Shown here: positions 31,717-41,797 of the stretch, piece after piece
Numbering within the stretch: position 1 is the first letter of the stretch
Layout of the letters: every line of letters begins with the position of its first letter
Assembly: GCF_900105025.1 (NCBI RefSeq)
Contig: NZ_LT629759.1
Coordinates: 1,302,001 to 1,366,000, forward strand
From: Parafannyhessea umbonata
Lineage (GTDB): Bacteria > Actinomycetota > Coriobacteriia > Coriobacteriales > Atopobiaceae
DNA length: 64,000 nucleotides
Direction: 5' to 3'
The notes under the pieces: model-generated
What the model was told of the DNA's origin: nothing
The model's database searches: none
The model's input: only the letters and a program-made list of their open reading frames with translations
Translations under genes and position numbers: made by a program

Positions 31717-33942
31717 CTAAGCACGCGGCTGCTGCCGTTTGCCAACTTGGTCGAAGCGCAGCGCCACCATGGCGACGTCGTCCTCAAGATGGCGGCTCGT
31801 AAAGCGGTCCAGCGCGTCCAGAAGCCGGCCCAGAAGCCCGTCGAAGCCGCGCGGCGCCTCGCGCATCACGGCGTCGCGCAGGCCGTCCTCCCCAAAGAAC
31901 GCCCCGTCCGTGGCGCGGGCCTCCGTCGTGCCGTCCGTGTACAGCAGCAGCATGTCTCCCGCGCCCAGGCTCACGCGCCCGTTGCGGTACGTCATCTCGT
32001 GGAACGCGCCCACCACGCCCGACTGCACGTCCAGCGCCTCGATCGCGCCCGTGGACGCCCGCACCAGAAACGCGGGCGGATGCCCGGCGCTGCAGTACGT
32101 CAGCCTGCCGCCGCGCAGGTCCACCATGCCCACAAACAGCGTCGCGAACGTCTCGAGCCTAGAGAAGCCCAGGAGGAACTCGTTGAGGAGCCTCACCATG
32201 TGCGCCGGGGCAAGGCCCTGCCAGCTGTACGCGCCAAGCGCCGTCTTCACGGCGGCGCTGACCGAGGCGGCCTCCACCCCCTTGCCGGACACGTCGCCCA
32301 TGATCACGCAGGCTCGGTCGTTGGGAAGCCGAATCAGATCGTAGAAGTCGCCGCCGATGACGGCCGCCTGCGTCGCGGACGAGTAGATGCCGTCCGCGGA
32401 TATGCCGGGCACGCGCTGCAGCTCGTTGCGCATGCCGGTCTGCAGCGCCTGGGCGATGTGCTTGTCCTGGCGGCGCACCTCGTCGCCGTGGGCAAGGCCG
32501 GACGCGTCCGTCGCCACGCGCTCCAGGAACTTCAGCTCGAGGTCGTCCAGGGGCTCCGCATCCGCCTCGCGCAGCACCAGGCAGAAGCAGCGCGTGCCAT
32601 CCACCATGCCGGCGTCCACCAGGGCGCCCACGGCCGGCTCGCCCTCCTGCACCAGCGCGGACGCGAGCGCGGAGCCCTCGCGCACCGGCTGTACCACGAC
32701 CTCGTTTCCCGCCTGGTCGCCCTCCGCCGCGCCCAGGTCCGCCGCCAGGCTGCACGTCCTGCCGTCAGGAAGCGTCGCGCGCATGCGCCCGGGCTCGTCC
32801 GCGTCCTCGGCCAGCTGCACGCACGACGCGTCAAGCACCCCCGCCGCCGCCTCCAGCGCCGCAGCCACGCTCTTCTCGTCCACCGAGCCTGCGCTCATCA
32901 TGGACTCGCGGATGCCGGAAGCCGCCTCGCGCAGGTCTGTCTCGCGCTGGGCGCGCATCGCGGAAAACGCACCCGCCAGCTGGACGGAGAGGTACTGCGC
33001 CACGGCGTCCAGCAGCTCCGAGTCCTCTCGGCGCATGGGGTGAACGTGGTCCCAGCCCACCTCGATCAGCGCCAGAAGGTGGCGGCCAAACCAGACGGGC
33101 ACCGCGATGAAGCTCGCGAACGGGGGCAGCACGGACGACATCACGTGGTAGATCTCGCGCGTCTCCTCGTTCACCACGTTGCGTCGCGCCAGGCGCCCGC
33201 GCCTGAGGTCCGCGCCCTCCGGCGCCAGCACGCGCAGCCTCAGCGCGTGGCCCGCCTGCGAGGCGAGCCGCTCGATGGTGCGCCCGAACGACATGAACCT
33301 GGGCACGCGCGCCTCGCCGAGCGAGCTGCTCGTCCCGCGCAGGTGGTAGCCGTCCGCCTCCGCCACGTAGAACACGGTGCCCGTCGCGTCCATCGTGTCC
33401 GTGATCTCTTCCAGCACGCGGCTGAACAGCGTCTGCACGTCGCGCGAGTCAAGCGTCTCGAGCACGATGCTCAGCGTGCCGGACAGCCGGTGGTTCGCGC
33501 GCGAGAGCTCCTGCACCAGCCGGTCGTGCTCGCGCTCCTCCGCCTGGCGCGAGTCGTCCTCGTACGCCACCAGAAGGTACGTCTCGCCGGGCGCGCTCAC
33601 GCGGTCGCAGCGCACGGATATGCCCGTCTCCGCGCCCGCGGCGCCCACCACCACGAGCGACGACGTGCTTCCGTCTGTCGAGAAGGGAAGTGCCCGCGGG
33701 TCGAAGGCATCGTCCGGGACCACGCCGGCGGCCGGCGGAAACAGCGCGCGAACGTCCGCGCCCACGAGGTTCTGACGGCCGAACAGGCGCTCCGCCGCCT
33801 CGTTGGCCATGAGGATGCGGCCGAGGCCGTCGAACGCCAGCACGGCGTCACTCGTGAGCGAGAGGAGCCCCGCGAGCGCGCCGGAGACGCTCCTTTCGCC
33901 TATGCCCTCGACCCGCCTGAAACCAAGGCCCGTGCCTGCCAT
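31717..33942 (-). CDS. SpoIIE-family PP2C phosphatase with PAS and GAF sensors
   Basis: 741 residues. PAS-like domain at the N-terminus (LTSDAVLAFDGLGRILMANEAAERLFG), two GAF-like regions in the middle (around TVFYVAEADGYHL and AASGIRESMMSAGSVDE), then a SpoIIE/PP2C catalytic domain with metal-binding acids in VIGGDFYDLI, VIMGDVSGKGVEAA, LLYTDGTTEARA and LEDDVAMVAL. It would dephosphorylate the STAS domain encoded 11 bp downstream and so release a sigma or other partner in response to a small-molecule or redox signal. GGGGGAG precedes ATG 33942. Confidence 0.9.
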   Translation of the reverse strand: MAGTGLGFRRVEGIGERSVSGALAGLLSLTSDAVLAFDGLGRILMANEAAERLFGRQNLVGADVRALFPPAAGVVPDDAFDPRALPFSTDGSTSSLVVVGAAGAETGISVRCDRVSAPGETYLLVAYEDDSRQAEEREHDRLVQELSRANHRLSGTLSIVLETLDSRDVQTLFSRVLEEITDTMDATGTVFYVAEADGYHLRGTSSSLGEARVPRFMSFGRTIERLASQAGHALRLRVLAPEGADLRRGRLARRNVVNEETREIYHVMSSVLPPFASFIAVPVWFGRHLLALIEVGWDHVHPMRREDSELLDAVAQYLSVQLAGAFSAMRAQRETDLREAASGIRESMMSAGSVDEKSVAAALEAAAGVLDASCVQLAEDADEPGRMRATLPDGRTCSLAADLGAAEGDQAGNEVVVQPVREGSALASALVQEGEPAVGALVDAGMVDGTRCFCLVLREADAEPLDDLELKFLERVATDASGLAHGDEVRRQDKHIAQALQTGMRNELQRVPGISADGIYSSATQAAVIGGDFYDLIRLPNDRACVIMGDVSGKGVEAASVSAAVKTALGAYSWQGLAPAHMVRLLNEFLLGFSRLETFATLFVGMVDLRGGRLTYCSAGHPPAFLVRASTGAIEALDVQSGVVGAFHEMTYRNGRVSLGAGDMLLLYTDGTTEARATDGAFFGEDGLRDAVMREAPRGFDGLLGRLLDALDRFTSRHLEDDVAMVALRFDQVGKRQQPRA

Positions 33943-34070
33943 CGCGCTCCCCCGAATCGTCGCCTACGGACGCCAACGCCTACGGACGCCAACGTCCTTA
34001 GCATACCCGGAGTTGCGCCCCGCTAGGATGACGTTGGGAGGCTGTCGGCGGCCGCCAGCCCGGCGACGCC

Positions 34071-34493
34071 CTAGCCCGCGATGCCCAGCTCCTGCGCCGT
34101 GAGGCCCGTGAAGCCCGCCTGCGCCAGCTTGATGTTGACGGGCTCGCCCTGCACGCACACGATGTCGACCACGCGCCCGTTGAAGCTGCAGCAGTACGCG
34201 TACGCCACGTTGAGGTCCGCGCTCACGAAGCGGTGAAGCACCGTCGCAAGGCCTCCGGGCACGTCCGGGACCTCCGTCGCCACGACGTTCGTCAGCTCCG
34301 CATGGAAGCCCTTCTCGCCCAGGAGCCCCGCCGCCCTGACGGGGTGGTCGCAGATGAGGCGGACGCAGCTGAAGTCGCTCGAGTCCGCCACCATGAGGCC
34401 CATCACCTGGATGTTCGCCGCGCCGAGCGCCTGGCTCATCCGCTCGAGGGTCCCGGGCCTGTTGGGAAGGAAGACGGTCACCTGCTTGATCAT
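34071..34493 (-). CDS. ACT-domain protein (two ACT repeats)
   Basis: 140 residues from ATG 34493. The two halves are both ACT-like: QVTVFLPNRPGTLERMSQAL, and VPDVPGGLATVLHRFVSADLNVAYAY. Free-standing tandem ACT proteins bind amino acids and act as sensors or regulators of enzymes. The neighbourhood does not identify the target. The longer frame upstream lacks a good ribosome site. Confidence 0.8.
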   Translation of the reverse strand: MIKQVTVFLPNRPGTLERMSQALGAANIQVMGLMVADSSDFSCVRLICDHPVRAAGLLGEKGFHAELTNVVATEVPDVPGGLATVLHRFVSADLNVAYAYCCSFNGRVVDIVCVQGEPVNIKLAQAGFTGLTAQELGIAG

Positions 34494-34605
34494 GGGACGC
34501 CCCCAATCGCGCTTGCCGACATCCGTCGGCTTTTGCCCCCATGCTAGGAGCCGCGCGTTTCGGGTTGTTTGCCTGGGGGTTTCCTTCGGTAACCGCGGGG
34601 ATAAA

Positions 34606-34639
34606 AGGAAAGTCCCCACCGGCCTTAGCCGATGGGGAC
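34606..34639 (-). terminator. Terminator of tRNA-Leu
   Basis: GTCCCCATCGGC and GCCGGTGGGGAC form a 12-bp stem (one G-U pair) followed on the minus strand by TTTCCTTTT. Confidence 0.8.
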
Positions 34640-34650
34640 CCTTGTTCACG

Positions 34651-34741
34651 TGGTGTCGGAGGCGGGACTTGAACCCGCACGACCTTTTAGTCAGTCACTA
34701 GCACCTCAAGCTAGCGCGTCTGCCAATTCCGCCACTCCGAC
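34651..34741 (-). tRNA. tRNA-Leu (GAG)
   Basis: Long-variable-arm cloverleaf: acceptor GTCGGAG, anticodon stem CTAGC/GCTAG with loop TTGAGGT giving GAG, T arm GTTCAAGTC, CCA encoded at 34651-34653. Confidence 0.95.
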
Positions 34742-34760
34742 GTGAGTTCGTGCGAGAGGT

Positions 34761-34790
34761 ATATTAGCACGGCCGATTCTGTGGATGCAA
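34761..34790 (-). promoter_or_regulatory. Promoter of tRNA-Leu
   Basis: TTGCAT, 18 bp, TAATAT on the minus strand, about 20 bp before the tRNA 5' end. Confidence 0.6.
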
Positions 34791-34878
34791 CAACTATTTC
34801 GAAAAACTTTTGCCGCGCCCCAGCAGCGAACCGACGTGCAAGCCGTCGCGAGCGACCGCCCCAGTCGATGTGGCTCCC

Positions 34879-35919
34879 CTACTCCGTGCCCAAATCGACC
34901 GCAGAGCCCTTGATGGGGTGCGGCTCCGCAAAGTGGCACGCGCAGAAATGGCCGGGCGCCACCTCGCGCAGCTTCGGCACGTCCTTAGAGCACACGTCCT
35001 TCGCGATCGGGCAGCGCGTGTGGAACGGGCAGCCCGTGGGCGGGTCGATCGGCGAGGGGGGATCGCCCTTGAGGATGATGCGCTTGCGGCTGTGCTGGAC
35101 GTCGGGGTCCGGTATGGGCACCGCGGAGAGCAACGACTGCGAGTACGGGTGGTACGGCTCGTCGTAGAGCGACTTCCAGTCCGAGTACTCCATGAGGTGG
35201 CCGAGGTACATGACGGCCACGCGGTCGCTGATGTGCTGCACGACGGAGAGGTCGTGCGCGATGAACAGGTACGCCGTCCCGAACTGCTTCTGCAGGTCGG
35301 ACAGGAGGTTCAGCACCTGGGCCTGGATGGAGACGTCGAGCGCGGAGACGGGCTCGTCGCAGATGATGAGCTTCGGGCGCAGGGCGAACGCGCGGGCGAT
35401 GCCGACGCGCTGGCGCTGACCGCCCGAGAACTCGTGCGGGTAGCGATTGATGTGCTCGGGGTTCAGGCCGACGGTGTCCAGCAGGCTGCGCACGTAGTCC
35501 ATGCGCTCCTTCGCGTTCGGCATCACGTTGTGGATGACGAGCGGCTCCGAGACGATCTCGCCGATGGTCATGCGCGGGTTGAGGGAGGCGTAGGGGTCCT
35601 GGAAGATGTACTGCATGTTGCGGCGCATCTCCTTGAGCTCCCTTTTCTTCATCTTCGCGACGTCCTTGCCGTCGAAGATGACCCTGCCGGAGGTGGGGTT
35701 GTTCAGGCGCATGATGGTGCGGCCGGTCGTAGACTTGCCGCAGCCGGACTCGCCGACGAGGCCGAAGGTCTCGCCCGGGTAGATCTCGAACGAGATGTCC
35801 TCGACGGCATGCACCCTCTTCGCACCGGCACGGCGCGCGAACACGCCGGACTCGACCGGGAACTCCTTCGTGAGGTGCTCGACGCGCAGCAGAGGCTCGC
35901 GGCTCTTCTCGTCTGCCAT
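34879..35919 (-). CDS. oppF: Oligopeptide ABC transporter ATPase OppF
   Basis: 346 residues from ATG 35919, which overlaps the oppD stop (TAATG). Walker [19 protein letters not shown], signature [16 protein letters not shown], Walker [18 protein letters not shown]-terminal oligopeptide-transporter domain with the Cys-rich [14 protein letters not shown] motif, which in this family can bind an Fe-S cluster. It works with OppD to power peptide uptake and is the last gene of the opp operon. Confidence 0.95.
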   Translation of the reverse strand: MADEKSREPLLRVEHLTKEFPVESGVFARRAGAKRVHAVEDISFEIYPGETFGLVGESGCGKSTTGRTIMRLNNPTSGRVIFDGKDVAKMKKRELKEMRRNMQYIFQDPYASLNPRMTIGEIVSEPLVIHNVMPNAKERMDYVRSLLDTVGLNPEHINRYPHEFSGGQRQRVGIARAFALRPKLIICDEPVSALDVSIQAQVLNLLSDLQKQFGTAYLFIAHDLSVVQHISDRVAVMYLGHLMEYSDWKSLYDEPYHPYSQSLLSAVPIPDPDVQHSRKRIILKGDPPSPIDPPTGCPFHTRCPIAKDVCSKDVPKLREVAPGHFCACHFAEPHPIKGSAVDLGTE

Positions 35920-37025
35920 TACGCCTCGCCTCCCTTCGATGCCTTCGCAGCCAAGGAGCGGGAAGTCTCGGGCGCGTTGGCCTTGATGAACTCGGGGTCG
36001 TTGGCGAAGTGGCACTTGGTGTAGTGGCCCGTGCTCGTGTAGTAGGGCTCGGGCTTCTTCTGGCGGCAGATGTCCTTTGCATAGGGGCACCTGGGCGAGA
36101 AGGGGCAGCCCTTTGGTGCGTTAACGAGCGAGGGCGGGTTGCCCTTGATCGGGGTGAGGGGCTGCTTCTCGTCCTCGATCTGCTTGGGGATCGAGCGGAT
36201 GAGGCCCCAGGTGTACGGGTGCATGGAGCCGTAGAAGATCTCGTCTGCCGTGCCGAACTCCACGGGGGAGCCGGCGTACATGACCATGATCTTGTCGGCC
36301 ACGTCCGCGACGACGCCGAGGTCATGGGTGATCATGATGATGGCGTTGCCGTTCTTCTCCTGCATCTGCTGCATCAGCTCGATGATCTGCGCCTGAATCG
36401 TGACGTCGAGGGCCGTCGTGGGCTCGTCGGCGATCAGGATGTCGGGGTCGCACGCGAGCGCCATGGCGATCATGACGCGCTGGCGCATGCCGCCGGAGAA
36501 CTCGTGCGGGTAGTCCTTCACGCGCTGCTCCGCGTTGGGGATGCCGACCATGGTGAGGAGCTCGATGGAGCGCTTCATGGCCTGGTCCTTGCTGTAGCCG
36601 AGGTGCAGGCGCATGCCCTCGCTCAGCTGGCGGCCGATGGTGTAGACCGGGTTCAGCGACGTCATCGGGTCCTGGAAGATCATTGCGATGTCGTTGCCGC
36701 GGATGTGCTGCATCTCGGCCTCGGACATCTTGAGCAGCGACTTGCCGCGGTAGCGGACGTCGCCCCCCTCGATCCTTCCCGGCGGCATGTCGATGAGGCC
36801 CATGATGGTGAGCGAGGTGACCGACTTGCCCGAGCCGGACTCGCCGACGACGCCGAGGGTCTCTCCGCGGTCGAGCGTATAGGACACGCCGTCGACTGCC
36901 TTGACGACGCCGTCCTGCGTGTGGAAGTACATCTTGAGGTCGTCGACCTCGAGGAGGTGGGAGCCCTCCGGAACGGGCTGGTTCTTCAGCTCCACCCAGT
37001 TGTCCTGCTTCTTCTTGCGTGCCAT
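35919..37025 (-). CDS. oppD: Oligopeptide ABC transporter ATPase OppD
   Basis: 368 residues. Walker [19 protein letters not shown], signature [16 protein letters not shown], Walker [18 protein letters not shown]. The C-terminal motif [14 protein letters not shown] matches OppD/DppD proteins. Second ATPase subunit of the transporter; it overlaps oppF by one base and follows oppC by 3 bp. Confidence 0.95.
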   Translation of the reverse strand: MARKKKQDNWVELKNQPVPEGSHLLEVDDLKMYFHTQDGVVKAVDGVSYTLDRGETLGVVGESGSGKSVTSLTIMGLIDMPPGRIEGGDVRYRGKSLLKMSEAEMQHIRGNDIAMIFQDPMTSLNPVYTIGRQLSEGMRLHLGYSKDQAMKRSIELLTMVGIPNAEQRVKDYPHEFSGGMRQRVMIAMALACDPDILIADEPTTALDVTIQAQIIELMQQMQEKNGNAIIMITHDLGVVADVADKIMVMYAGSPVEFGTADEIFYGSMHPYTWGLIRSIPKQIEDEKQPLTPIKGNPPSLVNAPKGCPFSPRCPYAKDICRQKKPEPYYTSTGHYTKCHFANDPEFIKANAPETSRSLAAKASKGGEA

Positions 37026-37028
37026 GTC

Positions 37029-37976
37029 TTATGCGTCCTTCATCTTGACATCGAGTGCGTCGCGCAGGCCGTCACCAAGGAGCGTGAAGGCGAGCACCGT
37101 AGTGAGGATGGCGAGGCCCGGCATGATCATGAGCCACGGCTCAGTGCTCAGGTAGGTCTGGCCAGACTGGATGAGGCTTCCCCAGGAGGGGTCGGGCGGA
37201 ACGACGCCCATGCCCAGGTAGGAAAGCGCCGACTCGGTGAGGATGGCGCCGCCGATGTTCATGGTCGCGTAGACGACGATTGACGCGACGGAGTTCGGGA
37301 AGATGTGACGCGCGATGATGCGGAGGTCCGAGGCTCCCATGGAGCGCGCCGCGTCGACGTAGTCGTTCTCCTTGACGGTGAGAATCGCGGAGCGGAACAC
37401 GCGGGCGATGGACGGCCAGCCGAGGATGCCGATGGCGATGAACACGTTCTGGATGCCCGGACCGATGACGGCGAGCATCGCGATGACGAACAGCGTGTAC
37501 GGGAACGCGAGGAAGATGTCTGCAAGACGCATGATGATCGTGTCCCAGATGCCACCGTAGTACGCCGCGATGGCGCCCATCACGAGGCCGATGGCCGTGG
37601 AGATCGCCGTCGCGAGCACGCCGACGGCGAGGGAGATGCGCGCGCCGTAGATGACGCGGGAGAGCACGTCGCGACCGAGCTGGTCCGTGCCGAACGGGTG
37701 CTTGGCGCTCATGGGCATGCGCACGTCGAACAGCTGGGCGTTTGGCTTGCCGAGCGTCTGGGGGACCCAGAGGTCCGCGCTCAGGGCGAGGATGACCATG
37801 AAGATGATCCACACGACCGCGATGATCGCGAGCTTGTTCCTGCGAAGGCGCTTCCACGCGTCGCCCCACAGGGTCCTGGCGGGGGCGGACGCGTCCCCCT
37901 CGGCCTGGCCGGAGACCTCAGCCTGCGACTCCATGACCTTCTCGTCCTTCTTGTTGTCCTTTTCCACTTCGCTCAC
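37029..37976 (-). CDS. oppC: Oligopeptide ABC transporter permease OppC
   Basis: 315 residues, GTG start. A polar N-terminal 45 residues, a first span (LAIIAVVWIIFMVILAL), then the BPD_transp_1 core with the EAA loop near AARSMGASDLRIIARHIFPNS and about six spans. Membrane subunit paired with OppB. Confidence 0.93.
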   Translation of the reverse strand: MSEVEKDNKKDEKVMESQAEVSGQAEGDASAPARTLWGDAWKRLRRNKLAIIAVVWIIFMVILALSADLWVPQTLGKPNAQLFDVRMPMSAKHPFGTDQLGRDVLSRVIYGARISLAVGVLATAISTAIGLVMGAIAAYYGGIWDTIIMRLADIFLAFPYTLFVIAMLAVIGPGIQNVFIAIGILGWPSIARVFRSAILTVKENDYVDAARSMGASDLRIIARHIFPNSVASIVVYATMNIGGAILTESALSYLGMGVVPPDPSWGSLIQSGQTYLSTEPWLMIMPGLAILTTVLAFTLLGDGLRDALDVKMKDA

Positions 37977-37979
37977 CCC

Positions 37980-39017
37980 CTACTCGTTCTTCCCGGCGCC
38001 GTACCTGATGCGAGGATCGAGGAACGCGTACGAGACGTCGACGATGAGATTGATGACCATGACGACCACGACGATGACCGTCACGGAGCCCATGACGATG
38101 GGCCAGTCGCGCTGCGTGATGGCGCGGTAGGTCTCGAAGCCGACTCCGGGCCAGTTGAAGACCGTCTCGGTGAGGATGGCGCCTGCCATCATGCCGCCGA
38201 AGTCGATGCCGATGTAGGTGACGACGGGGATGAGGGCGTTCTTGAGCGCGTGGTGCCAGATGACGTCCCTGCGGGAGAGGCCCTTCGCGCGCGCGGTCCT
38301 GATGTAGTCCTGGTTCATGACCTCGAGGAGCTGCGAGCGCATGATGCGCGCGGTGTATGCCGTGGAGACGGCCGCGAGCGTGATGGCGGGAAGGATGTAG
38401 TACACCCAGTCGTCGAACTCGGCCGCGGGGCCTCCCGCGCCGGAGATCGGGAGGTAGAACCCTCCGCCCGTCGAGTCTTTCAGGAAGATGCCGAAGAATA
38501 GCTGCAGCAGCATGCCGAGCCAGAACGCTGGCATCGCGACCATGATCGACGTTACGAGCGTCACGAGGATGTCCCAGAACGAGTATCTCTTCAAGGCCGA
38601 GACCATGCCCGCGCCGATGCCGACAACCGTCTCTATGATGATGGCCACTATCGAGAGCCTGATGGTGTACGGGTACTTTGCCGCGAGGATGGAGGCGACG
38701 GACTGGCCCTTGCGCTGGTACGACGTACCAAGGTCACCGTGGAGAAGGCCGTTGACGTACAGGCCGTAGCGCTTCCACAGCGGCGTGGGCACCGTGTTGC
38801 CCTTGCTGTCACGGATTGGCTTGCCGTTGGCGTCGGTCTCGACGAGGTGGTACGTGACGCGAAGGTTGAGCTCGGTCTGGGGATCGAGCTTCTTCTCGCC
38901 TGCCATGAGCTTGACCGGATCGCCTGGCACGATGTTCTCCAACGCGAAGAGAATGAGCGTCACACCCAGAAACACAGGTATGAACTGGAGAACTCGTTTG
39001 AGAATGTATTTCCCCAT
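37980..39017 (-). CDS. oppB: Oligopeptide ABC transporter permease OppB
   Basis: 345 residues from ATG 39017 (MGKYILKRVLQFIPVFLGVT), the usual OppB/DppB start. It has an enlarged outside loop between spans 1 and 2 (residues about 30-105) and the EAA motif in RTARAKGLSRRDVIWHHALKNA. Forms the channel with OppC. The stop is 3 bp before the oppC start. Confidence 0.93.
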   Translation of the reverse strand: MGKYILKRVLQFIPVFLGVTLILFALENIVPGDPVKLMAGEKKLDPQTELNLRVTYHLVETDANGKPIRDSKGNTVPTPLWKRYGLYVNGLLHGDLGTSYQRKGQSVASILAAKYPYTIRLSIVAIIIETVVGIGAGMVSALKRYSFWDILVTLVTSIMVAMPAFWLGMLLQLFFGIFLKDSTGGGFYLPISGAGGPAAEFDDWVYYILPAITLAAVSTAYTARIMRSQLLEVMNQDYIRTARAKGLSRRDVIWHHALKNALIPVVTYIGIDFGGMMAGAILTETVFNWPGVGFETYRAITQRDWPIVMGSVTVIVVVVMVINLIVDVSYAFLDPRIRYGAGKNE

Positions 39018-39183
39018 ACTAGGAATCCCCTTGTTTTGTCCAACAGATGCATATTGAATCCCTCGGCGCAACCCCTCCCGACAAGATTCAAACAATAGTG
39101 AGTATAGCCATGTGATGATTCTTGAAATTCCAATGTGGAGACGCGTTATTCAAATGGTCATATTGCCGTAAAGCGGGTTTCGT

Positions 39184-39221
39184 AAAAAGTGGCGTGGGGC
39201 ACCGGATTCCCGATGCCCCAC
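39184..39221 (-). terminator. Terminator or attenuator between oppA and oppB
   Basis: GTGGGGCATCGG and CCGGTGCCCCAC form a 12-bp stem, followed on the minus strand by GCCACTTTTTACG. Placed after oppA, it can raise binding-protein levels relative to the membrane and ATPase subunits. Confidence 0.8.
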
Positions 39222-39263
39222 GACGAATAGCTCAAGGCGCTACGACGTTAGGCCGGCACCCTG

Positions 39264-40892
39264 CTACGCAAGCTTGGCGTTCGCGAAGTCTGCCTTGCCC
39301 TGCGGGTCATAGTAGAGGCTTGCAAGCTTGTCGGACGCAACGTGGTTGTGCGAGTAGAACATGATGGGGATGACCGGGAGGTCCTTGGCGATCATCTGGT
39401 TGATCTCGCGGTACTTCTCCCTGCGCTCGTCGTCATCCGTGACCTGACGTGCTGCGTCGATTGCCTTGTCGACGTCGGCGTTTACGTACTTGGCGTAGTT
39501 GTTGTCAGCCGTGCTGTAGAAGTTGGGATAGATGAAGTTATCCATGGTGGGATAGTCTGCGATCCAGCCCAGACGACCAACCTGGTACTTGCCGTCGGAA
39601 AGCGCGGTCAGGTAGCTTGCCCACTCCATGGAGGACTGCTTCACCTTGAAGCCGACGGCCTCGAGGTTGTCCTGGATGACGGACATGATGTCCTCGTGGC
39701 CACCGCCGGAGTTGTAGGAGAGGGTGATCTCCGTGCCGGCGAGGTTGTTCTCGTCGACGATCTTCTTTGCGGCGTCCTTGTCGTACTTCGAGAACTCCCA
39801 GAGGTCCTTCTCGTTGTCGTCGATGATGGGCGGCACGAAGCTCGTGGCAGGCTTGCGGGTGCCCTCGAACAGCTTGTCGATGATCTTCTGGCGGTCGATG
39901 GCGAGAGACATTGCCTTGCGGACGTTGGGGTCCTTCATGGTCTCATCGTTCAGGTTGAGCGTCAGGTAGTAGATCGAGGTCTCGGCGCCAGTGATGACCT
40001 GGTGCTTCGGGGTGCAGGTGTAGCCGTCCTTGGACTTGCCGTACTTCTTCTGCGTGTCCTTGATGCGGCCGGTCGGGATGGACGTGAAGTCCATGTTTCC
40101 TGCCTCGAACTCGTTGAAGGCGGTCTGCGGATCCTTCTGGATGGAGAAGTAGATCTTCTTCAGCGAGGGCTTCTTGCCATAGTAGTCGTCAAAGCGCTTG
40201 ACGTTGATGTACTGGCCAGACTCCCACTTGCCGACCATCATGAAGGGGCCGTTGCCGATGGGCTTGGTCAGGAACTTCTTGGGGTCGTCGGTCGCGGCCT
40301 TGGGGACCGGAGCGAGAGCGGGGTGGCAGCAGATGTACGGGAAGTCTGCCATCGGGGCGCTCAGCTTCACGACGAGGGTGTCGTCGTCGGGGCAGGTAAC
40401 GCCAGAGAGCTCCTTAGCGGTGCCCTTCTGCATCTCGTCGTATCCGACGACGGGAGCGAGGTGGTAGTTGATCTCGGACGGGGTCGGCATCTTCGGGTCA
40501 CAGATGCGCTCCCAGCCACGCTTGAAATCCGCGGCGGTGACCTTGTCGCCGTTGTGGAACTTCGCACCCTTCACCAGGTGGAAGGTGAACTCGGTGGCGT
40601 CGTCGTTGACCTCCCAGGACTCGGCGGCCTTCGGAACGACCTCCTCCTTGTCCCAGTCGTAGTCGCACAGCGAGTCGAAGAGGATGTGCTCGACCTGCGT
40701 GCCCTCGGACTCCTGGGTGTTATAGGGGTCGATAGCGACGGGGTCGTTAATGTAGAACTTCATGCTGCCGTCGTTGGAACCGGACTCGCCGGAACCACTC
40801 TTCTTGCCGCAGGCTGCGAGCGCAGTGAGCGCGCTTGCGGCCAGGCCGCCCTTTACGAAGGAGCGACGGCCCATCATGAGCTTGTCTGCCAT
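39264..40892 (-). CDS. oppA: Oligopeptide-binding lipoprotein OppA
   Basis: 542 residues from ATG 40892, with GGAGG 5 nt upstream. Lipoprotein/Tat-like signal: MADKLMMGRRSFVKGG with twin Arg, then SALTALAACGKK with a good lipobox (LAAC). SBP_bac_5 domain with typical segments FHLVKGAKFHNGDKVTAADF, VRKAMSLAIDRQKI and LGWIADYPTMDNF. It captures peptides outside the cell for OppBCDF. Separated from oppB by 246 bp containing a terminator. Confidence 0.95.
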   Translation of the reverse strand: MADKLMMGRRSFVKGGLAASALTALAACGKKSGSGESGSNDGSMKFYINDPVAIDPYNTQESEGTQVEHILFDSLCDYDWDKEEVVPKAAESWEVNDDATEFTFHLVKGAKFHNGDKVTAADFKRGWERICDPKMPTPSEINYHLAPVVGYDEMQKGTAKELSGVTCPDDDTLVVKLSAPMADFPYICCHPALAPVPKAATDDPKKFLTKPIGNGPFMMVGKWESGQYINVKRFDDYYGKKPSLKKIYFSIQKDPQTAFNEFEAGNMDFTSIPTGRIKDTQKKYGKSKDGYTCTPKHQVITGAETSIYYLTLNLNDETMKDPNVRKAMSLAIDRQKIIDKLFEGTRKPATSFVPPIIDDNEKDLWEFSKYDKDAAKKIVDENNLAGTEITLSYNSGGGHEDIMSVIQDNLEAVGFKVKQSSMEWASYLTALSDGKYQVGRLGWIADYPTMDNFIYPNFYSTADNNYAKYVNADVDKAIDAARQVTDDDERREKYREINQMIAKDLPVIPIMFYSHNHVASDKLASLYYDPQGKADFANAKLA

Positions 40893-41349
40893 ACTGTCCT
40901 CCAATTTCCGACTTCGCGGCCGGTGGCAACGCCCGACCGCCCATGTCGGCGCAGGTCAAAGACCCCTGTCCGACTTTTTTTGATTTTCGTTCAATATGCA
41001 TGCCGATGCAAACACGAATATCTGAGCGGTCCTAGTGCCACAAAAGGCATTTTGGTCAAATCACGGCCGTACGCTGGCCTTTTCTGAATTGCGCAACTGG
41101 TTTTGCAGATGATTAGGCGAGTCCAGAGTTTACATGTGCGAAATATTTGAAACGGTAGGAAACATTTTCACGATGGTTGAGAAACACATCGTTTACGATG
41201 CGTGCGCCCTCCGTATCCCAACAGCGAAAACCGCTTGTTGTGCTCACGATCACATGACGAGCATTCGCAGGGGAACGGTAAAAGGTTTACGCGAATACGT
41301 AGTACCCAGAAGTCTCATTCGTTTACCTAGGCTCTCATCCATATAACAA
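40893..41349. other. Upstream region of oppA, with palindromes
   Basis: About 457 bp without a credible gene; an open frame at 41134-41346 lacks codon bias and a ribosome site. A palindrome CATCGT-TT-ACGATG lies at 41187-41200 and an imperfect hairpin around 41219-41240 (CAACAGCG ... CGCTTGTTG). The stretch is AT-richer than its neighbours. I see no confident -35/-10 pair, but the opp promoter must lie here. Confidence 0.5.
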
Positions 41350-41379
41350 AAAGGGGCGCCCGGATTAACGGACGCCCCT
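41350..41379 (-). terminator. Terminator after secG
   Basis: An 11-bp stem (AGGGGCG start, CGCCCCT end) with a 6-nt loop and TTTTTG on the minus strand. Confidence 0.85.
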
Positions 41380-41402
41380 GCTCTATGAGATGCTCTGGCA
41401 GA

Positions 41403-41654
41403 CTAGCCAATGGTCCCGACAGGGAAGGTGAGCGCAAGAATGCAGATGGTCACGCCAAAGACGATGGCGGTGATGACCGTCAGACGATCAAGATTCTTCT
41501 CCCAGATGCCCGAACCAGCAGCAGAGTTGTACATGGACGACGCAATCATGTCCGAAACGCCCGTTCCCTTGCCCGAGTGCATGAGGATGAGGATGATCGT
41601 CAGTGCGGCAGACACGGCAAGAACGATCAGAAGGAATACATTGAGTGCGCCCAC
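41403..41654 (-). CDS. secG: Preprotein translocase subunit SecG
   Basis: 83 residues from GTG 41654 (VGALNVFLLIVLAVSAALTI), with AAAGGAG upstream; the length fits SecG. Two membrane spans (about 5-25 and 58-80) and the conserved loop MHSGKGTGVSDMI between them. Accessory subunit of the SecYEG channel. It follows tpiA, separated by a strong terminator, an order common in Gram-positive bacteria. Confidence 0.93.
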   Translation of the reverse strand: MGALNVFLLIVLAVSAALTIILILMHSGKGTGVSDMIASSMYNSAAGSGIWEKNLDRLTVITAIVFGVTICILALTFPVGTIG

Positions 41655-41669
41655 GTGGTTCTCCTTTAG

Positions 41670-41704
41670 AAAAAAGGCTGGCATCGCCTGTGCGACGCCA
41701 GCCT
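41670..41704 (-). terminator. Terminator between tpiA and secG
   Basis: AGGCTGGCGTCGC and GCGATGCCAGCCT form a 13-bp stem with a 4-nt loop, followed on the minus strand by TTTTTTC. The secG ribosome site begins right behind it. Confidence 0.88.
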
Positions 41705-41797
41705 AACTTGCTTCACACGACAGAAGAGAATAACACAGGCGTAGCAACTACGGCCATATGACTTGCTCTTCTCCCCTGCTTCTTCGCAGAGTGAAGA

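Noticed and set aside
31747-34026. A 759-codon plus-strand open frame opposite the SpoIIE-type gene
   Set aside because: No recognisable motif, and the minus strand encodes a full PP2C phosphatase.
41134-41346. A 70-codon open frame in the oppA upstream region
   Set aside because: No ribosome site and codon use unlike the genome; treated as non-coding.
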